A DNA stretch of 64,000 nt from DATJGF01 sp035495315 (GTDB taxonomy: Bacteria > Verrucomicrobiota > Verrucomicrobiia > Limisphaerales > UBA8199), in contig DATJGF010000044.1 of NCBI GenBank assembly GCA_035495315.1, positions 79,510-143,509 on the forward strand, read 5' to 3'. Positions 35,002 to 43,295 of the stretch are shown in pieces. The stretch's first letter is position 1; the number at the start of each line of letters is the position of its first letter. Below the pieces are notes generated by a model. That model ran no database searches, was not told the DNA's origin, and saw only the letters and a list, made by a program, of their open reading frames with translations. A program made the translations under genes and the position numbers.

Positions 35002-35366
35002 TCCCGCGCAAACCCGCTCGTATCAGCGTGACTGCGGAACAGTGATGCAAATTCGTTCCGCGCCCGCGAAAACCATGGATGGATTTTAACGATAGAATCT
35101 CATCCAATCCATAAGTAGAAACCCGCAAAAACGGAACGACACCTCGCCGGCGCGAAGTTGGCTGAAACGGCGATGCTCTGAGCCGTAACCATTCAGTCCA
35201 ACCAAGGATAGGCACGGATTAACACTGATGGGAGTCTCTCGCGTAACACATTTGTTCGGCGGAAGCCTATTACTGAATAGGAAGCTCGCCCTGTATCCGT
35301 ATTGTTTTATGGCTAGAATCGGTGCCCATCGGTGTTCATCCGTGGTTTCTGCCTGCATGGATTCGG
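35002..35366. repeat. gene-free gap containing an inverted repeat
   Basis: No credible gene in 365 bases. The arms cggattaacactgatggg (35215-35232) and cccatcggtgttcatccg (35325-35342) match at 16 of 18 positions and enclose about 90 bases. The rest shows nothing I can assign. Confidence 0.55.
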
Positions 35367-36239
35367 CTAAGTCGCCGGCGCGACACGCTGCAGAATCAAA
35401 GCGATAACCAGGAGGCTCGGGAAGACGAGAAACAATTCCGGGGAAACGCAGCAACTGACAGCCAACCAATCAACAAGTGGAATCCCAGCGAGCAAACCAG
35501 CCACCCCGCTGCTGAGCACTCTCTTGGCTGCGGAAAATCCCTTGCTCAAGCACCAGCACATCCACAGGGGCTGAGCCGCAGCCGTAATCCAGAATCGGGA
35601 ACCATGTCGCGCAGCTAAAACCAGCGCCAGGGCGACCGGAACGAAAAGGAGAACCGCCGGCCAGCGCCCAACTATGCCGCGTGTGCTTTCGACTCGAGCG
35701 AAATAGCTGAGACCGACAATGTAGCAGAAGAGTCCCAGCGCAAACCAAACGACGGCCTGGCTAAGGCCGAGTTGAGCCGCCGACGCTGCCAGGAAATACA
35801 ACAGGAACCGGCAGCACGCCATTAAGATCGGCGCGAAGCTTGTGCGTTTGTGAACCCAATTGTAGAGAACGATACAGAACAGAAGCAGGGCTCCAAACGC
35901 AGCCGCTTTAGTCCCTAATGTAAAGGTTGCAAGCCAGCCCAGGGTTAACAACAGCGCACCCGCGATCCATACGAACCGCCGGCTGACCTGGCCCGCAACG
36001 ATGGGCCGCTCCGCGCGGTATTGCCGATCGAATGCAACATCAAAGGCGTCATTGAGAAACATGCCACCAACATAGAGGAGAGTTGCCCCCAGGCAGAGCA
36101 GGCCAAACCTCCCCCACGTACCTCCGCCGCCCAATAACCACGCTGCAAGGCAGTTGGACCAGACCGTTGGAAGATTGGAAATACGGCCGAGCACCAAAAG
36201 CACGCGTGTTTGCTGAGCTAGGGCTTCGATGCCGCGCAT
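35367..36239 (-). CDS. eboC: EboC-like UbiA-family prenyltransferase
   Basis: 290 residues with about eight or nine membrane helices. The first aspartate-rich motif is NDAFDVAFDRQYRAERPI (N63, D67, D71) and the second active-site region is YNWVHKRTS, as in UbiA enzymes that transfer prenyl groups to aromatic or other acceptors in the membrane. The start RVLLVLGRISNLPTVWSNC is usual for the EboC branch. Its neighbours are EboE-like and EboB-like genes on the same strand, which supports the Ebo assignment over quinone or haem O biosynthesis. It starts 66 bases after eboE ends. The true substrate in Ebo systems is not established. Confidence 0.85.
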   Translation of the reverse strand: MRGIEALAQQTRVLLVLGRISNLPTVWSNCLAAWLLGGGGTWGRFGLLCLGATLLYVGGMFLNDAFDVAFDRQYRAERPIVAGQVSRRFVWIAGALLLTLGWLATFTLGTKAAAFGALLLFCIVLYNWVHKRTSFAPILMACCRFLLYFLAASAAQLGLSQAVVWFALGLFCYIVGLSYFARVESTRGIVGRWPAVLLFVPVALALVLAARHGSRFWITAAAQPLWMCWCLSKGFSAAKRVLSSGVAGLLAGIPLVDWLAVSCCVSPELFLVFPSLLVIALILQRVAPAT

Positions 36240-36278
36240 GTGGAACCGGCGATTAGCCTCTTATCCCTCGATGCCCTG

Positions 36279-36325
36279 GATTGCAAATTGCCAATTTGAA
36301 GATTTTCAATTTGCAATTTTCAATC
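36279..36325. repeat. palindrome overlapping the eboE stop codon
   Basis: The perfect 11-base arms attgcaaattg (36280-36290) and caatttgcaat (36308-36318) form a hairpin that includes the eboE stop at 36306-36308. A related, looser copy lies upstream of eboE at 37551-37609. Confidence 0.6.
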
Positions 36326-37505
36326 CTGCCCCCACCGGAGACAGCCCCTGCTCCGCCAACCGTGCCAGTGTCCATTCGTATTCAGATACAACCTGGTCGG
36401 TGACACTGCGGCTCTGGAGCGCTTCGGGGAGAACGGCCCACGTGTAAGTCTCCATCTCGAGGTGCGAACAGAGGTCCGGTTGAGCGCCAAGCAACTCAAA
36501 CAGGCCCAGCACATGATCGGTGGTGCTCTCGAATTCGCCCGGCGGCCGGCTGTGCAGCGGTATATGGAAATGCACACGCCACTCATCATCCGGCGTGGCG
36601 CTCCGGGCCACAGCACTCGCCAATGCTTCATCGAGATCTTTGAAGCGAATGAGTTTTCCACCAGCCGCGCTCGCGATTACCTGGTGCAGATACACGTCTT
36701 CCTGAAACGCAGACAGCTGCTTCAGCGCGGCGGATGTCGGCCGGAACCTCAGCGCGTTGCTGATATGTATCTTGCTGAGCCGTATGCCTTGGTCGCGAAA
36801 CCGCTTGAGAGCTTGCCGGGGTTTCTCGAATTCAACCGCGAAATGGCAGGCATCATAGTTCACCCCTAAATGCCGATCGAGGCGGGGATCACCACGATGC
36901 TCGTCCCGGAGACGGTCGAAAAACTCCGCGGTTTCGACACTGTTCTCAAAAAGGCATAGCGGCTCCGGTTCGAGACCCAGATGAAAGCGGCGGCCAGCGG
37001 TTTCTGAGACTCGGCCAATATGCTCGACGCAGCGCCAAATATTGCCACGAATCGCCCTTTGTTGCTCCTCGGAATGAATGAATTCCTTGAATGAACCGGG
37101 CAAGGTGCTGACGCTACCCTCAACCCCAGCGGGCACCAGCTTGGCAAGAAGGTCGAACAAGCGATTCGTATATTCGACACGCTGCGGGTCGGTCCAGTCC
37201 GGGCGATACACTTGCTCCTTAACCCGCGTGCCATGGAACACGCCGAACGGAAAACCATTCATGGTGAAAACGTAACAATCGTGACGCTCAAGCCAGCGTT
37301 GGAATTCGAGCAGGCGCGCCGAGTCTGACAATTCCCGAGAAGCCTGATCGCTTAGGCGAAGACCGATAGCATAAGCTCCTTCGCAGCCAAGCTTCTCCTT
37401 CACACTTAAGGTATAACGTTGCAGCGAATCGAACGTTTGCGCCCAATCTCCGCCCGGGTGGACGTTGGTGCAATACGCAAGATGGAGACCGTGGTTAAGG
37501 AGCAT
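36306..37505 (-). CDS. eboE: EboE-like metabolite traffic protein (xylose-isomerase-like TIM barrel)
   Basis: 399 residues from ATG 37505. Strong family features: LAYCTNVHPGGDWAQTF at the N-terminus, GLRLSDQASRELSD, YVFTMNGFPFGVFHGTRVKE, GSVSTLPGSFKEF, LGLEPEPLCLFENSVETAEF, NYDACHFAVEFE and HLEMETYTWAVLPEAL. These match the sugar-isomerase-like barrel found in Ebo clusters, which are thought to support export or traffic of secondary metabolites. Conserved Glu, Asp and His residues could bind metal. It lies between eboC and an EboB-like gene. The final codons and stop lie within an AT-rich palindrome. Confidence 0.9.
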   Translation of the reverse strand: MLLNHGLHLAYCTNVHPGGDWAQTFDSLQRYTLSVKEKLGCEGAYAIGLRLSDQASRELSDSARLLEFQRWLERHDCYVFTMNGFPFGVFHGTRVKEQVYRPDWTDPQRVEYTNRLFDLLAKLVPAGVEGSVSTLPGSFKEFIHSEEQQRAIRGNIWRCVEHIGRVSETAGRRFHLGLEPEPLCLFENSVETAEFFDRLRDEHRGDPRLDRHLGVNYDACHFAVEFEKPRQALKRFRDQGIRLSKIHISNALRFRPTSAALKQLSAFQEDVYLHQVIASAAGGKLIRFKDLDEALASAVARSATPDDEWRVHFHIPLHSRPPGEFESTTDHVLGLFELLGAQPDLCSHLEMETYTWAVLPEALQSRSVTDQVVSEYEWTLARLAEQGLSPVGAGLKIAN

Positions 37506-37550
37506 TCAGTTAAACCAATGGCACTTGGCGGATTGGAAATGGCCAACGCT

Positions 37551-37609
37551 GAGAATTGCAAATTGCAGTTTGCGAATCGGAAGATTGCAGAATTGAAAAT
37601 TGGGAATCA
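37551..37609. repeat. AT-rich repeat upstream of eboE
   Basis: The run aattgcaaattgcagtttgcg and gcagaattgaaaattggg is built from the same ATTGCAAATTG words as the palindrome at 36279-36325, so eboE has related repeats at both ends. Confidence 0.5.
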
Positions 37610-37623
37610 AAGCGACGTTGCAA

Positions 37624-38439
37624 TTAATCCACTTTCGTCGGCGGAATGAAATTGGACGATTGGCTCATGAATCGCAAAGGATTCTGGTAGATCATGCGGT
37701 CGATGGCCTCGGGGGTGTGGGCCCGCCGTCGCATCTCGAGTGCTGCATACGGCACCGCCAGTGGCACACTGACGCCCCAATCGCAGGCACTGTTCATCCA
37801 AAGCCGTTCCGAACCGTAGCGCTCGATCATGTCGACAGCCCGCGCAGCCGTGCATTTGCTCTCAGGATACAAAGTCATTCCCGCCCAAAATCCTGCATCG
37901 AGTACCATCTGAATCGTGTGCTCCTCGACGTGATCGATGATGCAGCGCTCAGGGCGAATCCGCGAGTCACTGCGCAGGACATCGAGGATCAACCGCGTCC
38001 CCTTATGTTTATCTTCCAAATGCGGCGTATGGACCAGGATGAGCTGGTTCTGGCTGGCGGCCAACTCGACGTGCAATTCCAAAACCTGAAGTTCATTCCG
38101 CGAGTTCTTATTCAGGCCAATCTCTCCGATGCCCACCACACTGGGTCGTCCGATGAACTTGGGAATTAAAGCAATCACTTCGCGAGCAAAAGTAACGTCT
38201 TCGGCCTCCTTTGGGTTGATGCAAAGCCAGCAATAATGCGGGAGTCCGAATTTCGCCGCTCGCTTCGGTTCGTGCTCGGTGAGCTGAGAAAAATAGTCGA
38301 AGAAACCCGCGGGTGAACTGCGGTCGAAGCCGGCCCAGAAGGCAGGCTCGCAAACGGCGGCACAGCCGGCGGTGACCATGTCACGGTAGTCGTCGGTCAC
38401 CCGGCTGACCATATGGGCATGAGGCTCGATGTAGCGCAT
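37624..38439 (-). CDS. eboB: EboB-like TatD-family metal-dependent hydrolase
   Basis: 271 residues from ATG 38439. The opening RYIEPHAHMVSRVTDDY replaces the D-x-H-x-H of TatD nucleases by EPHAHM, a difference typical of the EboB group. Other metal-site regions are VVGIGEIGLNKN, LVHTPHLEDKHKGTRLILDVL, CIIDHVEEHT and LWMNSACDWG (the final Asp). It is probably a cytoplasmic amidohydrolase-fold enzyme, and the cluster suggests metabolite handling, not DNA turnover. It is preceded after 5 bases by a small helical-protein gene and followed by eboE after 118 bases. Confidence 0.86.
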   Translation of the reverse strand: MRYIEPHAHMVSRVTDDYRDMVTAGCAAVCEPAFWAGFDRSSPAGFFDYFSQLTEHEPKRAAKFGLPHYCWLCINPKEAEDVTFAREVIALIPKFIGRPSVVGIGEIGLNKNSRNELQVLELHVELAASQNQLILVHTPHLEDKHKGTRLILDVLRSDSRIRPERCIIDHVEEHTIQMVLDAGFWAGMTLYPESKCTAARAVDMIERYGSERLWMNSACDWGVSVPLAVPYAALEMRRRAHTPEAIDRMIYQNPLRFMSQSSNFIPPTKVD

Positions 38440-38444
38440 CGGAA

Positions 38445-38714
38445 TTAGTGTTTGCCGGGCCAGGCGCCACAGGCAGCTTTTGTGGTTGCTGCGGGAATCG
38501 GTTCTGCGGTGGGATCACTGAGCGCCAGGAGAACCTGCTCGGCGCGATGGCCCTCCTTCAGTTGCAGTTTCTCGAGGGCTAGCCGAAAGGCGGTCGCGCG
38601 GAAATCGGCTTCACCCTCAGCGCGATCGAGCCGGTCGAGAAACGCGGCCAGGTCAATGAGCTTGGCACGGGCATCCAGGAAATAGAGGTCGAGCAACTGC
38701 TGGCGATTCATCAT
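38445..38714 (-). CDS. small helical protein at the head of the Ebo-type cluster
   Basis: 89 residues from ATG 38714 (ATG 38711 also possible; a GTG at 38741 would add 9). The sequence MNRQQLLDLYFLDARAKLIDL then AAFLDRLDRAEGEADFR and LALEKLQLKEGHRAEQVLLAL is all-helical. It ends PIPAATTKAACGAWPGKH. It is far shorter than EboA and does not show EboA character, so I do not name it. It ends 5 bases before the EboB-like gene, so co-translation is likely. The MITE-like element lies upstream of it. Confidence 0.7.
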   Translation of the reverse strand: MMNRQQLLDLYFLDARAKLIDLAAFLDRLDRAEGEADFRATAFRLALEKLQLKEGHRAEQVLLALSDPTAEPIPAATTKAACGAWPGKH

Positions 38715-38798
38715 GCAAGACAAAATTATACCAGCAATCACGCCAGTTCACAAACCGGTTTTGGTTCGGATTGACGATGGCGCGCGCTACGCAGAACC

Positions 38799-39000
38799 GG
38801 GTGCATCTGGCACCGCCCCCCGGAACGCCGGATTTATCGGAATCGATGCAGTGGCCCTCGTATCTGCTCTCATTAACCCCCAGCTTGAAGCTGGGGGTGG
38901 GGCGTGCGGAACCGATCGGAACCGCTTCAGCGGTTTATACTAAATCCGGCGTTCTGACCACTCTCTCGATTCCGAGCGGAGGCAGTATCAGGATGCACCC
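38799..39000. mobile_element. MITE-like element with terminal inverted repeats and 8-bp target duplication
   Basis: 202 bases. Left terminus GGGTGCATCTGGCACCGCC; the right terminus read on the other strand is GGGTGCATCCTGATACTGCC (first nine bases identical). It is flanked on both sides by GCAGAACC (38791-38798 and 39001-39008). Inside are a second inverted pair aacgccggattta/taaatccggcgtt (38824-38836, 38941-38953), a hairpin acccccagctt/aagctgggggt (38876-38898) and the palindrome aaccgcttcagcggtt (38920-38935). No protein is encoded, so it would need a transposase in trans. It lies between the divergent Ebo-type and glycosyltransferase genes. Confidence 0.8.
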
Positions 39001-39074
39001 GCAGAACCAGCCCGACGTTTTTCTCCTTTTCATCCGTATGACTCAACGTCAATCTAATTGCAGTTCATTCGTTC

Positions 39075-40256
39075 ATGCGCATTTTAATTGCAACCGCAAC
39101 GGCCGGTGGCGGGCACCTCGCAGCGGCTGCCGCCCTGGAGGAAGCCTGGCGGGCCTTGCGTCCCGAGGACGTCGTTGAGCGGTTAGACGTCGTAAAATTC
39201 TTTTCTCCGCTGCATCGAAAGATTCACGCCGATGGCTACGTGAAAATCGTCGAGCACGCGCCGGAGCTTTGGGGCATGATGTTCGGCAAGACCGACAATC
39301 CAAAAGTTGCTCAGCGCCTGAATCGGCTGAAGCGAGTTTTCCCAAGCAATTCGCGTCTCAAGTTTCTTCGTCACGCCGAACACTTCAGGCCGGATGCGGT
39401 GCTGTGCACCCATTACCTGCCGCTGGAAACGCTGGGTGCTCCCCGAAAGGGCGCCAGGCACCGAGACCGCGGACAGCCCGCCACACTTTCACCTTTCGTG
39501 GTCAGCATCGTTACTGATTTTGAGGCCCACGCGCTTTGGATGGAGCCGTGCGTCGACCTTTACTGTGTGGCCGCCGAGGAGACCAAAGCCCGCCTGATTG
39601 CCCGCGGAGCGCCTCCTGAGAATATCGTCGCGACGGGAATTCCGATCGCGGCGAAATTTGCCCAGCGGCCCGATCCCAAGACGATCCGCCGAACGATCGG
39701 GTTGCGGGACGACTTGTCGACGTTGCTGGTGCTGAGCGGCGGGTTCGGGATGGGGCCTGTGGCCGACATCCTGGTGGAACTCGACAAAGTCAGCCAGTCG
39801 TTTCAGACCGTCGTCGTGACCGGGCGAAACGAGGAACTGCGGCGCGACCTCGCGGCACAGGATCGCAAGCACCCGACGCATGTGCTGGGTTTCGCGGGCA
39901 ACATGCACGAGCTGATGGCCGTCAGCGATCTGATCATTACCAAGCCCGGCGGGCTGACCACCTCCGAAGTCCTGGCTATTGGCAAACCGCTGATGATCAT
40001 TAACCCGATCCCCGGACAGGAAGCCGCCAACAGCGACTTCCTGCTCGAACGCGGCGCCGCGGCGAAGGTCAACCGCGTGGAAGACTTGCCCTACCGCCTC
40101 GAACAGTTGCTCGCGAGCAAGCGTTTGGCTGAACTGGGCCGGGCTGCCAAAGCCCTGGGCCGCCCGAACGCTGCACGCGACATTTGCCTCGAAACGGTTC
40201 AGCGCCTATCCGATCCAACCGCGGTTGTCCGCAATCGCGGAATCGAGTGCAAGTGA
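39075..40256 (+). CDS. MGDG-synthase-like GT28 glycosyltransferase
   Basis: 393 residues. The N-terminal half has RILIATATAGGGHLAAAAAL and the MGDG-synthase-type region (VVERLDVVKFFSPLHRKI, DGYVKIVEHAPELWGMMF). The C-terminal half is a GT28 nucleotide-sugar domain: LLVLSGGFGMGPV, VVVTGRNEELRRDL, LGFAGNMHELMAVSDLIITKPGGLTTSEVL and NPIPGQEAANSDFL. The family adds galactose or glucose to diacylglycerol at the membrane. The acyltransferase 73 bases downstream supports a lipid-synthesis unit. The promoter region upstream contains the MITE-like element. Confidence 0.92.
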   Translation: MRILIATATAGGGHLAAAAALEEAWRALRPEDVVERLDVVKFFSPLHRKIHADGYVKIVEHAPELWGMMFGKTDNPKVAQRLNRLKRVFPSNSRLKFLRHAEHFRPDAVLCTHYLPLETLGAPRKGARHRDRGQPATLSPFVVSIVTDFEAHALWMEPCVDLYCVAAEETKARLIARGAPPENIVATGIPIAAKFAQRPDPKTIRRTIGLRDDLSTLLVLSGGFGMGPVADILVELDKVSQSFQTVVVTGRNEELRRDLAAQDRKHPTHVLGFAGNMHELMAVSDLIITKPGGLTTSEVLAIGKPLMIINPIPGQEAANSDFLLERGAAAKVNRVEDLPYRLEQLLASKRLAELGRAAKALGRPNAARDICLETVQRLSDPTAVVRNRGIECK

Positions 40257-40329
40257 GCGTTACGATACTGTTTTAGGGATCAACCGCTGAGCGACATCGG
40301 CGGAGCACATCCCAAGCCCACTCGGAGCC

Positions 40330-41727
40330 ATGACTGCCGCACATTTCAATCTTTACTGCGCAATGCGCTGGCTGGTGCGGCTGGCATTGGGATTTTATTT
40401 TCGCCGCATCGAGCGCTTTCACCCCGAACGCGTGCCGCGAACCGGCCCGCTCTTGTTCACTTCGAACCATCCGAATTCGCTGACTGATTCTTTTGTCATT
40501 GGCAGCTCAGTTCCGCGCAAAGTGAATTTCGTCGCCACGGTCCAACTCTTCCGGTTCAAACCACTGAAAGCATTATTGACGCACTGCGGCGTCATTCCGA
40601 TCAACCGTGTTAAGGATGACCCCAGAGCAATGAGGTCAGTCGCGGAAACTTTTGAAGCGTGTTACCGAGTCCTCGAGAAAGGCGAGGCGGTCGGGATCTT
40701 TCCCGAAGGCATCACCTATGAGGATGCGCAGTTGAAAGAGGTCAAGAGTGGCGCCGCCCGAATGGCGTTGGAACTCGAGAGCCGGCATGGAGGCAAACTC
40801 GGTCTGAAGATTGTGCCCACCGGGTTGACCTACTCAGCGAAGGAACTCTATCGGAGCGATGCCCTGATCCATTTTGGCGAGCCGATCCTCGCCGCAAGTT
40901 TTCTCGAAGGCTACAGCGAGCATCGAAAGGAGTGCATACAGCGGTTGACGGCCGAAATCGAGCACCGTCTGCAATCACTGATCATGCACTTGCCCCAGCT
41001 GGAGCACACGCGGGTCATCGCAGGAATCAAGCGGCTGTACCTGGACCGTTTAATACTGGCCAACAGCATCGTGCGGGAACCCGTCTCGCCGCGCGCGGAG
41101 GAGTTGCTGCTCTCCCAGGCCATCATCGAGGTCGTCGAAGAGACCTATCGCGCTGAACCGCAGCGGGCAGCGACCTTTGCCGCACGCCTCGACTCCTATG
41201 AACGACGGCTGGCGCGACTAAGGATTTCGGACGAATGGCTGGCTATGTTTCCGGACAAAAGCAAACTGGTCGGTCGCACGTTTTGCCGCGCGCTGCTAGC
41301 GGTGCTTGGCCTGCCGATCGCTGTGTATGGTTGGGTCCATCGGCTGCTCCCATTCGCCGTCGTTCGTTGGGCGGCGCATCGGTTCCCCAATCCGGATACG
41401 CGCAAAGCTCAAACCTCAACGACGGTGATTACAGCCGGCATCGTCGCTTTTGGCTGCTTTTACGGAGCCTATGTTTTTGTTGTCCACCGGCTCTTTGGTT
41501 GGCCGGTGAGCCTCTGGTATGCGTTGTCCCTGCCACCGTCGAGTTTGTTGGCTCATTACTATGTCCGCCAGATTCGCCAACTGGCGGCCAGCGTTCGCAA
41601 CACTATCATACTGCTCGAAGCACCGATGGCTGCGAACCGGCTAGTCGCCACTCGCAACCAATTGGTCGCTGAAATTGAGACCGTCCGAGCGGAGTACAAA
41701 CGTCGCAAGGGCGCGTTGTCATCATGA
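40330..41727 (+). CDS. PlsC-like phospholipid/glycerol acyltransferase with C-terminal membrane helices
   Basis: 465 residues. The acyltransferase block is in the first 230: SNHPNSLTDSF (His-Asp catalytic motif in the HPNSxxD variant), CGVIPINRVKDD, GIFPEGITYEDAQLKEVKSG (FPEG substrate motif), LKIVPTGLTY. The C-terminal part has three to four hydrophobic segments (ALLAVLGLPIAVYGWVHRLL, TVITAGIVAFGCFYGAYVFV) then a helical tail. It transfers acyl groups to a glycerol-phosphate-type acceptor at the inner membrane. Together with the preceding glycosyltransferase it may build glycolipids. Confidence 0.9.
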   Translation: MTAAHFNLYCAMRWLVRLALGFYFRRIERFHPERVPRTGPLLFTSNHPNSLTDSFVIGSSVPRKVNFVATVQLFRFKPLKALLTHCGVIPINRVKDDPRAMRSVAETFEACYRVLEKGEAVGIFPEGITYEDAQLKEVKSGAARMALELESRHGGKLGLKIVPTGLTYSAKELYRSDALIHFGEPILAASFLEGYSEHRKECIQRLTAEIEHRLQSLIMHLPQLEHTRVIAGIKRLYLDRLILANSIVREPVSPRAEELLLSQAIIEVVEETYRAEPQRAATFAARLDSYERRLARLRISDEWLAMFPDKSKLVGRTFCRALLAVLGLPIAVYGWVHRLLPFAVVRWAAHRFPNPDTRKAQTSTTVITAGIVAFGCFYGAYVFVVHRLFGWPVSLWYALSLPPSSLLAHYYVRQIRQLAASVRNTIILLEAPMAANRLVATRNQLVAEIETVRAEYKRRKGALSS

Positions 41728-41847
41728 ATGCTCATGTGCTAGCCCTGAGTCATTTGACACGTAATGGCCGCATTGCTATAGGTGCATTGGCCTCACGAAT
41801 TACAGACGTGCTGAAGAAAAGGAGCTCGTCCGAGCTGCGGTCGCAAG

Positions 41848-42684
41848 TTGCACAACGGTAACGATCAATCTGACTCGGTTGAACCTCAGGCGGGGACGCC
41901 CCAACCTGCCCAGGGCGATTCGTCGGAGCCGGGCGCAGGAGAGCGTCCCGACTTTACTACTGAGGAGGGTCTTGCCCGGTGTTTTCGCACGACACAGTGG
42001 AGTCTGGTGCTGGCAGCGGGTAACCAAGACTCCGCTCAGGGTCACGAGGCCCTGGCCCGGCTTTGTCGGACCTACTGGTTGCCGGTTTATGCCTTCATTC
42101 GAAAACGGGGCCATTCGCCGGATCAGTCTAAGGATTTAACCCAGGATTTCTTTGCGAATTTTCTGGAGCGAAACAGCGTCACCCGGGCTGTTCGTGAGCG
42201 AGGCCGCTTTCGCTCGTTCCTCATGACCTCGGTTGACAATTTCCTGCGCAATGCGCATGAACGCACCCAGACGCAAAAGCGCGGCGGAGGCCGGCCACTG
42301 CTGTCGCTGGACGATCAGGACGCCGAGGCGTCTTATCTCTCCGAACCGGCGGAGGAACTCGACCCGGCTAGTGCGTTTGAATTGCGTTGGGCGCTCACCG
42401 TCCTCGAGCGCGTCATGCAACGCTTGCGCCAGGAATATATCGACCTTGGCCGCGGGGAACTGTTCGACACACTCCAGGCCCACATCTGGGGCGATTTCGA
42501 ATCTATCCCCTATTCACAAATGGCCGAACGCTTCGGTTTAAGTTTGGCCAATATTAAGACTACGGCTCATCGCTTGCGCCAGAGTTACCGCGCCGTATTG
42601 CGAGAAGAAATTGCCCAGACCGTTGCCCAGCCCGGCGAAATCGAGGATGAAATTCGTTACCTGATGCGGGTGGTCAGCCGGTGA
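41848..42684 (+). CDS. ECF-type RNA polymerase sigma factor (kinase-partner group)
   Basis: About 278 residues. The only in-frame initiator after the upstream stop at 41812 is TTG 41848, so the start is uncertain. The conserved part begins near RCFRTTQWSLVLAAG. Region 2: YWLPVYAFIRKRGHSPDQSKDLTQDFFANFLE, then RFRSFLMTSVDNFL. Region 4 is in the C-terminal part: SIPYSQMAERFGLSLANIKTTAHRLRQSYRAVLREEI (split here). Length and motifs fit the large Planctomycete/Verrucomicrobial ECF group coded next to Ser/Thr kinases. The kinase partner is at 43296, now separated from it by the four-helix-bundle element. No anti-sigma gene is seen; regulation by phosphorylation is inferred from family knowledge. 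Confidence 0.88.
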   Translation: MHNGNDQSDSVEPQAGTPQPAQGDSSEPGAGERPDFTTEEGLARCFRTTQWSLVLAAGNQDSAQGHEALARLCRTYWLPVYAFIRKRGHSPDQSKDLTQDFFANFLERNSVTRAVRERGRFRSFLMTSVDNFLRNAHERTQTQKRGGGRPLLSLDDQDAEASYLSEPAEELDPASAFELRWALTVLERVMQRLRQEYIDLGRGELFDTLQAHIWGDFESIPYSQMAERFGLSLANIKTTAHRLRQSYRAVLREEIAQTVAQPGEIEDEIRYLMRVVSR

Positions 42685-42728
42685 GGGGTGACTTTGAGCG
42701 AGGCTTGTATCTTGACTTTGTCTTTCGT

Positions 42729-42757
42729 CTCCTAATCCTCATCGTAATCGTAATCCT
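42729..42757 (+). repeat. left inverted repeat of the four-helix-bundle element
   Basis: ctcctaatcctcatcgtaat followed by cgtaatcct ends at the base before the ATG at 42758. It is an inverted, imperfect copy of 43162-43186. Confidence 0.75.
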
Positions 42758-43165
42758 ATGCACCGACTTCTTGACCACGAAAAGCTGGACGTGTATCAAG
42801 CATCGCTCGCATTCGTTAGCTGGCTGGAACCGATTCTGCAACGACTGCCCAAATCGCTTTCTGTCGTCGACCAACTCGATCGTGCCAGTACTTCCATCCC
42901 CCTCAACATCGCTGAGGGGAATGGTAAGTTTACCGCCGCGGATCGTTGCCGCTTCTTCGATAATGCGCGCGGCTCTGCACTCGAGAGCGCGGCTGCACTC
43001 GACGTGCTTGTGGCAAAAGGCCGCTGTTCCTGCGAGGATATGCTTTCCGGAAAGAACCGCCTGGTAAGCATTGTCTCACTTCTCGTGGGCTTAATTAGGT
43101 CCAATTCTGATTACCGGCTCCATGATGGTAGCGAAGGACTAGCAACAGATTACGGTCGCCGTTAG
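42758..43165 (+). CDS. four-helix-bundle protein (S23 / TIGR02436-like)
   Basis: 135 residues. LDVYQASLAFVSWLEPILQRL, SVVDQLDRASTSIPLNIAEGNGKF and ADRCRFFDNARGSALESAAALDVL are the hallmark helices of the four-helix-bundle family first found in 23S rRNA intervening sequences and structurally related to Avd of diversity-generating retroelements. No reverse transcriptase or variable repeat is near. The gene is inserted between an ECF sigma gene and its kinase. Inverted ATTAGG-type repeats abut both the start codon and the stop codon, and the TAG stop lies inside the right repeat. A nucleic-acid-binding role for the repeats is a reasonable guess but not shown. Confidence 0.88.
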   Translation: MHRLLDHEKLDVYQASLAFVSWLEPILQRLPKSLSVVDQLDRASTSIPLNIAEGNGKFTAADRCRFFDNARGSALESAAALDVLVAKGRCSCEDMLSGKNRLVSIVSLLVGLIRSNSDYRLHDGSEGLATDYGRR

Positions 43166-43186
43166 GATTAAGATTAAGATTAGGAG
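43162..43186 (-). repeat. right inverted repeat of the four-helix-bundle element
   Basis: ttaggattaagattaagatt then aggag. Its reverse complement, ctcctaatcttaatcttaat..., matches the left repeat word by word with a few substitutions. It contains the stop codon of the gene. Confidence 0.75.
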
Positions 43187-43295
43187 TGGCAGGTCGGGCG
43201 CTCTTCAGTAAGATTGCGGCAAGCCGCTGCCACGTTCGGATTGTAACCAGCCCTTTTTTTTCCTGTAATGCTGCCGTAGAAAACCATCACAGCCG

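Noticed and set aside
42758..43165. The four-helix-bundle protein could be Avd of a diversity-generating retroelement.
   Set aside because: No reverse transcriptase, template repeat or variable repeat was found nearby.
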